64,000 nucleotides of DNA from Fibrobacter sp. (GCA_024398965.1 JAKSIF010000008.1:1-64000), one strand, 5' to 3'; numbered from the stretch's first letter, positions 24,890-34,270 are shown. Translations and numbers: made by a program. Notes: generated by a model from the sequence alone, not told the origin.

Positions 24890-26637
24890 TGGTATTAAGC
24901 GAGCTGGATGAACGATTGGCAACCGCCATAGCGCAGAACCTCAAGGTCCCGCACCTTGTGGCCAGGTTCCTTGTATCCCGAGGAATCCGTACGGTTGCTG
25001 ACGCCAGTCGCCTGCTTTGCTGTTCCAAGGAAGATATCCTGGATCCGTTCCTGATTATGGGCATGGAAGATGCCGTCAAGTGGATTCTCGATGTTCGTGA
25101 GAAGGGCGAGAAGGTCTTTATCTTTGGAGACTACGACCTTGACGGCATGACCGCCGTAACCCTTTTGACCAAGGCCTTCGAGGAAATTGGAATTCCCTCT
25201 GACTGGCGCCTGCCGAACCGATTTGGTGACGGGTACGGTCTGTCTATGTCCGCTGTTGATGAAATGTACGAAGCGGGTGCGCGCTACGTAGTTACGGTGG
25301 ATACAGGCATTACCGCCAATGAAGAAATTGCACATGCCAAGGAACTGGGCATGGCTGTAATGGTGATTGACCATCATCAGCCTTCGGGTGTTGGACTGCC
25401 TGTGTGCGATGTCCTGCTTGACCCGCACCAGGAAGGGGATACCTATCCGAATCCGGAATTGTGCGGCTGTGGTGTCTCCTACAAGTTCCTGTGTGCACTG
25501 TATTCCCGCCTTGGACTTCCCGTGCCCGAGAAGTTCCTGGACCTTGTGGCCCTTGGTACCTTGGCTGATCTAGTGCAGATGACTCCGGAGAACCGAGTGT
25601 TTACCCGCACCGGATTGAAACTGCTTGAAAATAGTTGCTGGCCGGGCCTGCAGGAAATGTACTCCTCTTTGATGAAACCCCACAGTAGTGTTGGTGGCAT
25701 TGATGTGATGTACAAGATTGCGCCGCTGCTGAACGCACCAGGAAGAATGGAACGTCCTGACCCGGCGTTAAAGGTTTTGCTTTGCCAGAACAAGGCGGAG
25801 GCGACTGCGCTTCTTTCTGAACTTAAGGACTGGAATACCCGCCGTAAGGAGAAGGAAGCTGAGATTACCAAGATGGCCATGGAACAGGTTGACATTGTCT
25901 ATGGCGACAAGCTACCCAAGGTGATTGTGGTGGCTGGTGACGGTTGGCATGTAGGCGTTATCGGCATTGTCGCGGCAAAGCTTGCCCAGGAATTCCATCG
26001 CCCCTCGGCTGTACTTTCTGTCTGTGATGGTGTGGCCCACGCTAGCGCCCGTGCAGTGCCTGGCTTTAACTGGCACAAGGCCTTGTTTGAATCTCGCGAT
26101 CTGTTTGACCGCTGGGGTGGACACGCCAATGCGGCGGGCTTCTCCCTGTTGGCCGACAAGGTTGACTTGTTGCGTGAACGCCTTGAAGCTTCCGCGGTAG
26201 AACAGAATTATACCGGCGAGGAAGAACTTGTCTCGGAAGCGTATCCCTACGATATCCAGGTTGCTCTCCATGAACTTGTTGTGGAGGCAAATCAGTATAT
26301 GCCTGCCACTTCGCACCCGGAGGGTGCAAACGTTCCGCAGTTTGCGGCAGTGCTAGATTATCTGGATTTGCTGGAACCCTTTGGCGGAAACTTCCCCTAC
26401 CCGGTATTCCGTGCAGATAACATCCGAGTTCATCGCTTGAGAGAACTGAAGGGCGGACATCTGCAGATGGATATTTCCCAGGCGGGAAGCCGTATCTTCC
26501 CTGCAATCGCGTTCGGCCTCCGAAAGAGCAAGGCTCTACTGGGAAAGTCCAAGCCTATATCGGTCGTATTTGAACCGACCTGGAATTATTTCAATGATCG
26601 CAAGTCGCTGCAACTTTGCATCAAGGCTATTGAGTAG
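24889..26637 (+). CDS. recJ: Single-stranded-DNA-specific exonuclease RecJ
   Basis: 582 aa DHH-family 5'-3' exonuclease. Motifs: GDYDLDGMTA (Asp81 onward), VTVDTGIT, DHHQ (161-164), LVALGTLADLV, and the DHHA1 part with GHANAAGFSL. Role in mismatch repair and RecF-type recombination is known for the family. ATG overlaps the holB stop (TAATG). Length is normal. Confidence 0.96.
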   Translation: MVLSELDERLATAIAQNLKVPHLVARFLVSRGIRTVADASRLLCCSKEDILDPFLIMGMEDAVKWILDVREKGEKVFIFGDYDLDGMTAVTLLTKAFEEIGIPSDWRLPNRFGDGYGLSMSAVDEMYEAGARYVVTVDTGITANEEIAHAKELGMAVMVIDHHQPSGVGLPVCDVLLDPHQEGDTYPNPELCGCGVSYKFLCALYSRLGLPVPEKFLDLVALGTLADLVQMTPENRVFTRTGLKLLENSCWPGLQEMYSSLMKPHSSVGGIDVMYKIAPLLNAPGRMERPDPALKVLLCQNKAEATALLSELKDWNTRRKEKEAEITKMAMEQVDIVYGDKLPKVIVVAGDGWHVGVIGIVAAKLAQEFHRPSAVLSVCDGVAHASARAVPGFNWHKALFESRDLFDRWGGHANAAGFSLLADKVDLLRERLEASAVEQNYTGEEELVSEAYPYDIQVALHELVVEANQYMPATSHPEGANVPQFAAVLDYLDLLEPFGGNFPYPVFRADNIRVHRLRELKGGHLQMDISQAGSRIFPAIAFGLRKSKALLGKSKPISVVFEPTWNYFNDRKSLQLCIKAIE

Positions 26638-26648
26638 TTGTCGTTTCC

Positions 26649-27149
26649 ATGCTTAAGCGTAATTTCCTGCTGATCCTTTTGGTGGGTTCTTTTGTTGCCC
26701 TGCTGGCGATTCCCTTTTCCGTCAAGACCTCGAAGGTGCTTCCGCCTTCCATAGAGCCTGTGTCCGAGGAAAACGTCCAGTCTTTTACGGGGCGAATGGT
26801 GATGCCTTCGCTAGATGATTTTTACGTGTTGGAAAACTCCGCAGGCCGCGATCTTGCTCAGCTTGAAAAATATCTCCAGGGTCGTGCGGCCGGTCTCCAC
26901 TGGCTTGCCTCGGAACATTTCAAGAAACAGAAAAAGAGCAAGAACAAGTCTGACGTGTATATGGGCTTGAAACTCACCCTGGACTCTCTGGGTCGTTTCG
27001 TCAATCCGGAGGTCTTGTTCAGCAATTCCGATAGCCAGGAACTAAAAAGCCTGGTGTGCGAACACATCCAGGCTTATTGGCGTTACCCCCGCAGTGCAAA
27101 GGGTAAGCTCGAAGTTTTTGTTCCGATTATTTGGACTTCAAAATATTAA
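26649..27149 (+). CDS. Membrane-anchored TonB-C-like protein
   Basis: 166 aa. One N-terminal hydrophobic helix (about residues 5-22), a polar linker, and a C-terminal region (about 105-164) with LKLTLDSLGRFVNPEVLFS and a final VFVPIIW strand, like a TonB C-terminal domain. It is short for TonB and has no Pro-rich linker. Starts 11 nt after recJ, so it ends that operon; its 3' end overlaps the convergent gene at 27127 by 23 nt. Partner unknown. Confidence 0.65.
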   Translation: MLKRNFLLILLVGSFVALLAIPFSVKTSKVLPPSIEPVSEENVQSFTGRMVMPSLDDFYVLENSAGRDLAQLEKYLQGRAAGLHWLASEHFKKQKKSKNKSDVYMGLKLTLDSLGRFVNPEVLFSNSDSQELKSLVCEHIQAYWRYPRSAKGKLEVFVPIIWTSKY

Positions 27150-27555
27150 GGAGCATTTCGGAGCGCTTCTCGATAAGGATGAAGGCTTCGAACATGCGGG
27201 CTTCGCGCCACTTGATTAGGTACTTGGCGCGCCATTCGTCTGCAACTTCCTCAGCCTCTTCGTGCTTCTCTTCGTTGCGGTACCATTCTTCCTTTTTGAT
27301 TTCCTTGATCATGTCGCCCATTTCAGCGGCAGGCTGCAAGGAACCCTTGCAAAGGAGCAGGGCGCGGAGATTGTCAAGCAAAATTTCGTCTGTGGGGTTT
27401 TCTGCGTCGTCGCGTGCACAGTCCCAGATTTCGCCACGGTGGCGTTCGGTCCAGCCAATGAGGTGCTTTTCCGTTTTCTGCAGCTCGCCCTTGGCCAGCT
27501 TGTCTTCGACGGCTTCACGAGGGTAGTAAATGCTGTTCGGATAGAATTCGATCAT
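27127..27555 (-). CDS. Conserved-looking soluble protein of unknown function
   Basis: 142 aa, no signal peptide, strongly acidic/basic helical composition (ENPTDEILLDNLRALLLC, then EEWYRNEEKHEEAEEVADEW). Not recognised. The frame is open further upstream through the tRNA-Leu gene, so the ATG at 27555 is chosen. It begins 33 nt after the tRNA-Leu 3' end with no terminator between, so it is probably made from the tRNA transcript. Confidence 0.65.
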   Translation of the reverse strand: MIEFYPNSIYYPREAVEDKLAKGELQKTEKHLIGWTERHRGEIWDCARDDAENPTDEILLDNLRALLLCKGSLQPAAEMGDMIKEIKKEEWYRNEEKHEEAEEVADEWRAKYLIKWREARMFEAFILIEKRSEMLLNILKSK

Positions 27556-27588
27556 AGGATACCTGACTTTTGCCTGAGTAGCCGTTAG

Positions 27589-27672
<84 letters not shown>

Positions 27673-27686
27673 TCGGGCGTGGCCAT

Positions 27687-27715
27687 AATATACAAAAAAC
27701 CATAGGTTGTTTAAA
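27687..27715 (-). promoter_or_regulatory. Promoter of tRNA-Leu
   Basis: Minus strand TTTAAA (27710-27715), 17-bp spacer, TATATT (27687-27692). Divergent from the carboxyltransferase gene at 27798, whose own promoter must lie in 27715-27770 (TATATATT at 27735-27742 is a candidate -10). Confidence 0.7.
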
Positions 27716-27772
27716 TCCATTTACCCTTTATTTTTATATATTCTTCACGTATTTTAAGGAACATTAATACAC

Positions 27773-27791
27773 GGGGTTTTACCCCATAGGA
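27773..27791 (+). promoter_or_regulatory. Hairpin next to the ribosome-binding site of the carboxyltransferase gene
   Basis: GGGGT-TTT-ACCCC (27773-27785) lies 2 nt before the AGGA Shine-Dalgarno (27788-27791). A small stem here could tune initiation or protect the message; function is inferred only from position. Confidence 0.4.
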
Positions 27792-27797
27792 TGACAC

Positions 27798-29366
27798 ATG
27801 AAAAAGATCAAATTCCAGGATACCTCCTTCCGTGATGGTTTCCAGTCTATTTTCGGTGCCCGCGTGTTCGCTAAGGACTTTATGCCGGCTGTTGAAGCAG
27901 CTTGCCACGCAGGTATCACCCACTTTGAAGCAGGTGGCGGCGCCCGTTTCCAGGCCCTCTACCAGAACTGCGGCGAAGACGCATTCGACATGATGGACGA
28001 ATTCCGCCGCGTTGTTGGCCCCAAGGCTCGTCTGCAGACCCTGGCCCGCGGTATTAACGTGGTGGCTCTGGCTCCCCAGCCCCGCGACATGATCAAGCTC
28101 CACGCTGACATGTTCAAGAAGCACGGCATGACCCGTATCCGTAACTTCGACGCTCTGAACGACGTGAACAACCTGATCTACTCCGGTAAGTGCATTACCG
28201 ACGCCGGTCTGGAACACGAAGTCGTCGTTACCATGATGGAACTTCCTCCGGGATGCTCTGGTGCACACGACCCCGAATTCTACGAACGCATCCTCAAGAA
28301 CATTCTTGACGCAGGTGTTCCCTTCGCATCCGTTTGCTTCAAGGACGCATCCGGTACCGCAAATCCCCGCAAGGTTTTCGAAACCTTCAAGCGCGCTCGT
28401 AAGCTTCTCGGCGACGACGTTGAACTGCGCATCCACAGCCATGATACCTGCGGTACTGGTGTGGCTCAGTACACCGCCGCTATCGAAGGTGGCGCTGATG
28501 GCGTTGACCTGGCTCGCAAGCCCCTTTCTGGTGGTACTTCCCAGCCGGACCTCTTCTCCATGTTCCACGCTCTCAAGGGCACCGACTACAAGCTGGCTCT
28601 CGGCGAAGACGGTATCGTAGACGATCACATCAAGGAATTGATGGACGCCAACAACGTTGCAGTTGAATGCCTCAAGGACTACAACTTCCCGCCCGAAGCT
28701 CGTCAGATCTCTCCGGACGTGATCTTCAGCCCCATGCCGGGTGGCGCACTTACCGCCAACACCCTCATGATGCGCGAAACCAAGACCTTCCACCTGTACG
28801 ACAAGGTGATCAAGAACATGAGCGAATGCGTGGCTCGCGGTGGCTTTGCCTCTTCCGTGACCCCGGTTTCCCAGTTCTACTTCCAGCAGGCCTACATGAA
28901 CACCATCAACGAAAACGCTGGTCGTGATCGTTGGTTCAAGATGACCGAAGGCTACGGCAAGATGCTCCTGGGCTACCAGGGCAAGACCCCGTGCGAACCG
29001 GATCCTGAACTGGTGAAGATCGCAGCAGACCAGTTCAAGATGGAACCGTTCTCTGTGGCTCATCCGGGCGTTCAGTGCGCAGAAGAAATTCTGGAACCGG
29101 GTATTCCGGCTGCAAAGAAGCAGCTTGAAGAAAACGGTCTTCCGGTTAACGATGAAAACATCTTCATCGTCGGCTGCTTGCAGACCAAGGCTGGCAACAA
29201 GGGTATCGAATTCCTCAAGGGTAACCGTCACATTGGCGTTCCCAAGAAGGACCCGAATGCAGCTCCTGCAGTAGACACCAAGAACATGAAGGCTGGTCAG
29301 GCTTCTACTTACCGTATCGCCCTCGGCAACCAGAGCTGGGACGTTCAGGTAAGCACCCTGAAGTAA
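27798..29366 (+). CDS. Oxaloacetate decarboxylase alpha / pyruvate carboxylase subunit B-type carboxyltransferase
   Basis: 522 aa. DRE-TIM carboxyltransferase domain (about residues 1-290): FQDTSFRDGFQS with Asp8, Arg12, Asp13; Lys182 in CFKDASGT is the carboxylated lysine position; His213-Ser-His215 are the metal ligands. The conserved PYC_OADA region follows (about 300-480). The C-terminal biotinyl domain is absent (no MKM; the protein ends shortly after residue 505), so carboxybiotin must come from a separate carrier. It moves CO2 between oxaloacetate/pyruvate and biotin and may feed the succinate pathway. Very strong codon bias indicates high expression. AGGA before the ATG; strong terminator after. 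Confidence 0.88.
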   Translation: MKKIKFQDTSFRDGFQSIFGARVFAKDFMPAVEAACHAGITHFEAGGGARFQALYQNCGEDAFDMMDEFRRVVGPKARLQTLARGINVVALAPQPRDMIKLHADMFKKHGMTRIRNFDALNDVNNLIYSGKCITDAGLEHEVVVTMMELPPGCSGAHDPEFYERILKNILDAGVPFASVCFKDASGTANPRKVFETFKRARKLLGDDVELRIHSHDTCGTGVAQYTAAIEGGADGVDLARKPLSGGTSQPDLFSMFHALKGTDYKLALGEDGIVDDHIKELMDANNVAVECLKDYNFPPEARQISPDVIFSPMPGGALTANTLMMRETKTFHLYDKVIKNMSECVARGGFASSVTPVSQFYFQQAYMNTINENAGRDRWFKMTEGYGKMLLGYQGKTPCEPDPELVKIAADQFKMEPFSVAHPGVQCAEEILEPGIPAAKKQLEENGLPVNDENIFIVGCLQTKAGNKGIEFLKGNRHIGVPKKDPNAAPAVDTKNMKAGQASTYRIALGNQSWDVQVSTLK

Positions 29367-29410
29367 TGTCATCCTGGAGTGCCGTAGGCACGATAGGAAC
29401 CATGAACAAA

Positions 29411-29446
29411 GAAACCCTGTGGATCAAACCGCAGGGTTTCTTTTTT
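29411..29446 (+). terminator. Terminator of the carboxyltransferase gene
   Basis: 12-bp stem GAAACCCTGTGG / CCGCAGGGTTTC (one G-T), 6-nt loop, then T6. Confidence 0.93.
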
Positions 29447-29450
29447 GTAG

Positions 29451-29483
29451 AAAAAGGAAGTGCCACGGATTAACCGCGGCACT
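29451..29483 (-). terminator. Terminator of the outer-membrane lipoprotein gene
   Basis: Minus-strand stem AGTGCCGCGG / CCGTGGCACT (one G-T), 5-nt loop, then TCCTTTTT. It faces the preceding plus-strand terminator. Confidence 0.8.
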
Positions 29484-29512
29484 GTTTAAATTAATGAGGG
29501 AATGTCCGCAGA

Positions 29513-30316
29513 CTAGAATACGAACTGTTTTCCGACAAAAGCCGTGAAGGACATTAGGTTGCCTTCAGATACACCGCCAAAGAACCCAGTAGGATGCGTG
29601 TAGGTGTATTTCATGGAGTGTGTCCAGTCATCGGCGGCGCCCTTGAATAACAGGCTGTATTCCACAACAAACTGGCCGTATTCACCGTGGCGACCGAAAT
29701 GGCTGCCGATCCATGCGGATGCGGTAGGCGCGTATCCGCTGGACCCGTCGACGTCATTCACGATGTTCTGCTGATCCAGTTCGTCGCGCATGTCGTCGTA
29801 ATCACCGCCGCCCTGGTAAAGCTGGATGCCACCGGCGGCGCCGACAATCAAGAAGGGGCCGGCATTGAAATCCAGTCCTGCCAGAATGCGTTCCTGCAGA
29901 TTCCAGAATCCGTAATCGTCCTTGCCTTCCTCGGTCTTGAGCCAATTGGAGTAATCGGATTTTTCACGGGAAGATTCGCAATTGCTGTCGGTGCAAGCAA
30001 AGTTTAGCTTGCCGCCAAATGCACCTGCGGATCCGTTGATAAACAGGGGCGAGGCAAAGCCACCTAGACGATAGGTGACAGATAAGTTTCCGCCCCCTGC
30101 GTCTACGGATTTTACGTTGTCGGATTTTTGGGTATGCCCCCAGAAACCGCTTGCTGCAAGGTCGATTTGCTGATCGTTATTGCTGGCGTCAGCTCGGTGC
30201 TGCAAAGGAGCAGGCATTAGAGTTGCTCCCATGGAATGGGCGGTTGGCTGCAAACAGCCGGTAAGCGCTGCAGATATTCCCAGGAGAGGAATCACGTATT
30301 TGATTTTCTTGGACAT
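29513..30316 (-). CDS. Outer-membrane lipoprotein, beta-barrel-like
   Basis: 267 aa. Lipobox LTGC with Cys21 after a short signal. The mature chain is Gly/aromatic-rich with alternating strands and ends FVGKQFVF, typical for an outer-membrane barrel; two Cys (FACTDSNC) may form a loop disulphide. Having both a lipid anchor and a barrel-like end is uncommon. The ATG at 30316 is preferred over one 36 nt upstream because TTAGGAGGAC lies just before it. No family is recognised. Confidence 0.7.
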   Translation of the reverse strand: MSKKIKYVIPLLGISAALTGCLQPTAHSMGATLMPAPLQHRADASNNDQQIDLAASGFWGHTQKSDNVKSVDAGGGNLSVTYRLGGFASPLFINGSAGAFGGKLNFACTDSNCESSREKSDYSNWLKTEEGKDDYGFWNLQERILAGLDFNAGPFLIVGAAGGIQLYQGGGDYDDMRDELDQQNIVNDVDGSSGYAPTASAWIGSHFGRHGEYGQFVVEYSLLFKGAADDWTHSMKYTYTHPTGFFGGVSEGNLMSFTAFVGKQFVF

Positions 30317-30370
30317 TCCTTGTCCTCCTAATATGCAGCAGAAAACTCCCATAATCTTGACTGCATACTA

Positions 30371-30399
30371 AAGTTAAATTATCCTGATATTTTTTACAA
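30371..30399 (-). promoter_or_regulatory. Candidate promoter of the outer-membrane lipoprotein gene
   Basis: Minus strand TTGTAA (30394-30399), 17-bp spacer, TAACTT (30371-30376), the same -10 as at 3068. Confidence 0.4.
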
Positions 30400-30402
30400 T
30401 GT

Positions 30403-32922
30403 CTATTCAAGCATTATGTCATGAATAATGCACCGTTCATCGGGTTTTTGACCTTGTATGGATAAACGGCTTGTAAGCATTGCATTTCCTTGAATGAAGT
30501 TGGGGCTGACAATGTCGGCAATAGGAATCGTCTTGCTAAGGAAGTTTCCCTTTGCGGTTCCGTTTCTCAACAGGGCGATTCCTCTGCTATAGCTGCCAAA
30601 ATAGATGCCCGTGTTTTCACAGGTGCCTGGCCAGAAGGTTACCTTGAGATTCTTGTAGGAACCTGCGTTTGCGAATTCACCAAAGTCTATGAAACCACCG
30701 GCTCCGTAGTTGGCAAACTTGATGCTTAAACCTCTTCCCAATGCGTCCGAGTAATTGCTGAAAATCGCAGACTGTGTCCAGGTGACAAAATCGTAGCGGC
30801 TGCTTGGATATAGATTGCTTTCCACTTTATTGTACTGTTCTTTAGCGAAAGCCTTCTTGACAAGTCGCGGCTTGGACAAGGTTACGTTGGCTCCGTCGGA
30901 ATTCATTACAAGTCGGAACCATCGGTAGAATCGCAGCATGTCATCTGTGCTAGGCATGCTCCATTGGATGGTGTGCTTCTTTCCGTCAACAGGTACGTCA
31001 ATTTCCTTCATCTGGAATTGGCCGGATTCGGACTTTGATTTAAAGAGGAGTAATTCTGCCTTGAACCAGCTGCCCTTGGAATTATTGACGGTAATGTCTA
31101 TTTCAAAGTCGCTGTTTGCAGGGATTTGCGTTCCGTTATCATAGGTGGCAACCTTGTGCCATCCCGCGGGAACATCAAAAGTGACACTGCTTGTTTTTTC
31201 TGTTGCCTTCTTGTTGTAATCGTAGCGGGCATAGGCCAGGTTCCTTGTATTTTTCAGCCCGCTATTTTTGATGACGTCTGGCATGCTGCCTATATCCATG
31301 CAGTTCACATTGGGTGCAAAGACTCCGTTAAGGTACTCGTTGCGGAAAGCCTTCGCAGAAGCGTTGTAATCGTAGTGCGAGACTTCGCAAAGAACTCTCC
31401 ACATGTCTACCTGCATTCCTCGAAGAACAGTTGTGTCTATATGTCCCTTTTCGTCGACAGGCATTTCGATGTGACGGCCACTGATGGACTCGCTATAGCG
31501 GGGATGCGTCGGGTCCACGGCGTAAACGGCGTTGGCGGAACTACGTGTTCCCGGGCTGGCGAATGGAAACCCTGAGGCGGATTGAGTAAATGCACAATTA
31601 TCCTTGATGGAAAGGGCTCCATTGCATTTAAGATCCATGGCGCTAGTGGTGGGAATAAAGGTACTGCTCTTCTGGTATAGGGAATCCTTATCCCAGCTGG
31701 TTGAGATGGAAATGTCCGCTGTCATGCCCAGTGCGGAGAAGAGTTCAATCTTCATGTTGTTGGGCATTTCTTCGTAGAAGCCTTCCTTGAGACTTTCGTA
31801 CAAAGTCTGCGCGAAGGGATAGGTGCTACCTTGTACGAAATCAAAAGGTGTAGAGTTGCTGAGCTGCTCACGAACATCGTCTTTGATTTTCTGGTACATT
31901 CTATTGTAGACGAATTCATCCTTGTCGCTATTGGAATTGCTGAGGTAGCTTTCGGCTCGACCCATCACCATGCCAAACTTTGTTGCCTTGCGGTTTAGCT
32001 CAAAGTACTTGCGTGAATGGGAGGGCGACTTGCCCTTGAATTGTCCCTGGGAAATCAGGACGGAGGGAAATCCCTTGTACTCGGCAGCTTTTCGATACTC
32101 CCCGAACAGGAACCTGCTTTCATCTGTATTAATCACGTACTTGTGAGCGCAACGGGACTGACCGCAGCTGGGATTCACATTGTGCAAAAGAAGACCGCTG
32201 GCGCCTGGGGCGTGGATCATGTCTCGGAATGCCTCTGCCGCAGCGGATCCACCTGCAGTTGCCCAAAAGTTGATTGTGTAAAGAAGGCTTTGGGGCATAA
32301 CGGCTCCCTGGTGTGGGGAATCCATTGAGGCGTAGAGTCGAACCGGCGCATCGGAGGAATTTCTGCTGGTGTCATAAAGATAGGCTCCGTAACGTCCAAG
32401 AATTCCTCCTTGACTGATGCCAAGGATGATCATGCCGTCTTCAGATTTGTCCTTGAATTCAAAGAACTTGTTCTTGTTGAAGAATTTTAGCAGCTGCGCA
32501 AAGTAGCTTGCGTTCACGTCGAGGGATTGCCTTACGGTGGCATCGAACTGGACCAGAATGGGCGTGTATCCAAGTTCCAGAAGGACGTCTGAAATACCGA
32601 ATTGAATGACTTCAGACTCGAATTCGTTTAGCGTCCTTACTCCATCGGTGCTTAGGTAAATTCCATCCAGTATAAAGAACGGTCTCTTAACGTCGAATCC
32701 CCAAGGTGAGCGGGAACTTTTGGGCGGATCGATGAGACGGGTCCTAATGTGGTTGGTTAACATGGACGGACATCGGAATCCGTTTGCGTCGGTCTTGCCC
32801 CTTACCAAGTTCTGACTGGCGCAAAGATATTCGCCGATCTTTGTAAAGTATACGTCGTAGTTGTTTGCAAAAGCCGCTGTCGCCAAAGAAATAAGGCACA
32901 GTAATTTTTTTAGCAATTTCAT
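30403..32922 (-). CDS. Secreted alpha/beta-hydrolase (lipase/esterase-like) with C-terminal beta modules
   Basis: 839 aa. Signal peptide (residues 1-19, ending AFA-NN). An alpha/beta-hydrolase domain follows (about 75-420): RPFFILDGIYL strand, LLELGYTPILVQFD, nucleophile elbow GISQGG with Ser170, then YASMDSPHQGAV. The C-terminal half (about 560-839) has beta-rich segments resembling carbohydrate-binding or adhesion modules (FWPGTCENTGIYFGS). The catalytic Asp/His were not assigned. Substrate unknown; an esterase on plant polymer side chains or lipids is plausible. Its ATG overlaps the stop of the upstream secreted gene (TAATG), so the two are coupled. A lipase-like paralogue lacking the Ser lies at 40529. 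Confidence 0.72.
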   Translation of the reverse strand: MKLLKKLLCLISLATAAFANNYDVYFTKIGEYLCASQNLVRGKTDANGFRCPSMLTNHIRTRLIDPPKSSRSPWGFDVKRPFFILDGIYLSTDGVRTLNEFESEVIQFGISDVLLELGYTPILVQFDATVRQSLDVNASYFAQLLKFFNKNKFFEFKDKSEDGMIILGISQGGILGRYGAYLYDTSRNSSDAPVRLYASMDSPHQGAVMPQSLLYTINFWATAGGSAAAEAFRDMIHAPGASGLLLHNVNPSCGQSRCAHKYVINTDESRFLFGEYRKAAEYKGFPSVLISQGQFKGKSPSHSRKYFELNRKATKFGMVMGRAESYLSNSNSDKDEFVYNRMYQKIKDDVREQLSNSTPFDFVQGSTYPFAQTLYESLKEGFYEEMPNNMKIELFSALGMTADISISTSWDKDSLYQKSSTFIPTTSAMDLKCNGALSIKDNCAFTQSASGFPFASPGTRSSANAVYAVDPTHPRYSESISGRHIEMPVDEKGHIDTTVLRGMQVDMWRVLCEVSHYDYNASAKAFRNEYLNGVFAPNVNCMDIGSMPDVIKNSGLKNTRNLAYARYDYNKKATEKTSSVTFDVPAGWHKVATYDNGTQIPANSDFEIDITVNNSKGSWFKAELLLFKSKSESGQFQMKEIDVPVDGKKHTIQWSMPSTDDMLRFYRWFRLVMNSDGANVTLSKPRLVKKAFAKEQYNKVESNLYPSSRYDFVTWTQSAIFSNYSDALGRGLSIKFANYGAGGFIDFGEFANAGSYKNLKVTFWPGTCENTGIYFGSYSRGIALLRNGTAKGNFLSKTIPIADIVSPNFIQGNAMLTSRLSIQGQKPDERCIIHDIMLE

Positions 32923-34190
32923 TACTTAACCTCCACAAAAAGATTTTGGTTGACTGTTAATCCGCCTTCTGTTAATCGTATCTGTAATTTTTGAATGCCT
33001 GCAGATTCAAACTCGATATCGAGTTTTGTGTTAGGCTCGAGAACCTTCCAGGTTCGGTCTGTAAATATTTCCACAACGGGAAGATTTTTTCTGTTGGTAG
33101 AAACAAAATAAGGGTCGTAATGGATTGTGATGATGGAGCCGCTTACAGATGCGGTCGGAAGACTCGCCTGCAGCAGCCTGGAATTCTGAATGCTCGTACT
33201 GGAACAGGAACTGTCCCTGCATGCTCTGTAACCATAGTCAACGTTTCCGATAAGAATCGGCATGGCCTGGTTTCCTGTTGCTGCCGCATATGTTTCGGCC
33301 TCATAGAAAAGCCCCTTGGGATTTGCGATAACGCTGTCGCGGAGGCGGTTTCGATCCATGAAGTACATGTTTCTAAACCATCTGTCTCTAGACTGTTTGG
33401 GCGTTACAGATGTTGCCTTGGCATGACGGATGATCTGCTGATGTTCCTGTTCGCTGACAACGATTTGCTGACTAGTGGAATCTGCGATTCTTCTTCGTTC
33501 CTCCTGTGTATAGGCAGGAGACGTTTCCGGTGCGGGTTCATCTAGGAATTTTCCTGGACGTTTGGGATTAGATGGCTGCAAATTGTCGTAGATATACTCG
33601 GGGGAGGTTTCAGTTACGGCATCGGTTGCGGCCAGTTCATTATTGCGGTTGCTTGCGCAGCTAAGGGCAATGTCGTCCAGGAACAAGGTCGTGTACTGGT
33701 AGGAGGGAACGTCGAAAATCCCGAAGCCAATCTTGTTTACTAGAACGTTCTTGTTGCCGATCAAGTTTGCGATGGATACATTGATGGCTGTTGTCGTATT
33801 TGCTTCTACGTTTTGGAACGAGATGGGACTAGTTCCAAAATCTCCGTAGAGCCAAACGCCAAATTTTCCTTTTTGCGTGGAACGAACTTTCAAAGAGAGT
33901 GTTCCGCCTTGAATGCTTGTCGGCAGAGTCTGAAAGGATAGAGTTCCTGTCCAGTCGCCTTGAGTCTGCTTCATGCCGGAAAGTCTGATGTAAGGCGGCT
34001 GCATACCGTCCATCTCGCCCCAGTTGGCGCTCCATTCCGGCGGTTCCGGGAATGTGTTGCCTGCGGTTTCCATTTTTCCAGATTCGCTGCCGTTCTTATA
34101 CAGCGAAAGTTCTTGACAATCCTGTGCAAAACTTGAAAGAGACAATACGGTCCCTATCAAGGCTGCGCACCTTGACATCCTATTGTTCAT
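32922..34190 (-). CDS. Secreted beta-rich protein, partner of the hydrolase
   Basis: 422 aa. Signal peptide (residues 1-22, SFA-QDC). An N-terminal beta-sandwich (about 30-185; GTLSLKVRSTQKGKFGVWLYG, TTLFLDDIALSC) looks like a galactose-binding/carbohydrate-binding fold. Then a low-complexity linker rich in Pro, Glu, Thr, a helical region with many Arg/Gln, and a C-terminal beta domain (about 350-422). Not a named family. It has GGAGG before the ATG and overlaps the hydrolase gene by one base, so the two probably work together outside the inner membrane. Confidence 0.65.
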   Translation of the reverse strand: MNNRMSRCAALIGTVLSLSSFAQDCQELSLYKNGSESGKMETAGNTFPEPPEWSANWGEMDGMQPPYIRLSGMKQTQGDWTGTLSFQTLPTSIQGGTLSLKVRSTQKGKFGVWLYGDFGTSPISFQNVEANTTTAINVSIANLIGNKNVLVNKIGFGIFDVPSYQYTTLFLDDIALSCASNRNNELAATDAVTETSPEYIYDNLQPSNPKRPGKFLDEPAPETSPAYTQEERRRIADSTSQQIVVSEQEHQQIIRHAKATSVTPKQSRDRWFRNMYFMDRNRLRDSVIANPKGLFYEAETYAAATGNQAMPILIGNVDYGYRACRDSSCSSTSIQNSRLLQASLPTASVSGSIITIHYDPYFVSTNRKNLPVVEIFTDRTWKVLEPNTKLDIEFESAGIQKLQIRLTEGGLTVNQNLFVEVK

Positions 34191-34228
34191 AGGACCTCCA
34201 ATTAGAATGATGTTGATGTATCAAAAAC

Positions 34229-34257
34229 GCTAACGTTCGTTAGCAAAGTCGCATATA
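34229..34257 (-). promoter_or_regulatory. Palindrome at the predicted transcription start of the secreted-hydrolase operon
   Basis: Perfect 7-bp arms GCTAACG-TT-CGTTAGC (34229-34244). A TATATG box on the minus strand at 34252-34257 places the start next to it. It could be an operator or a 5' stabilising hairpin. Confidence 0.5.
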
Positions 34258-34270
34258 AAAACAGGGACTA

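Noticed and set aside
27711-29372. 553-codon minus-strand frame opposite the carboxyltransferase
   Set aside because: Generated by strong codon bias of the true gene; overlaps the tRNA-Leu promoter region.
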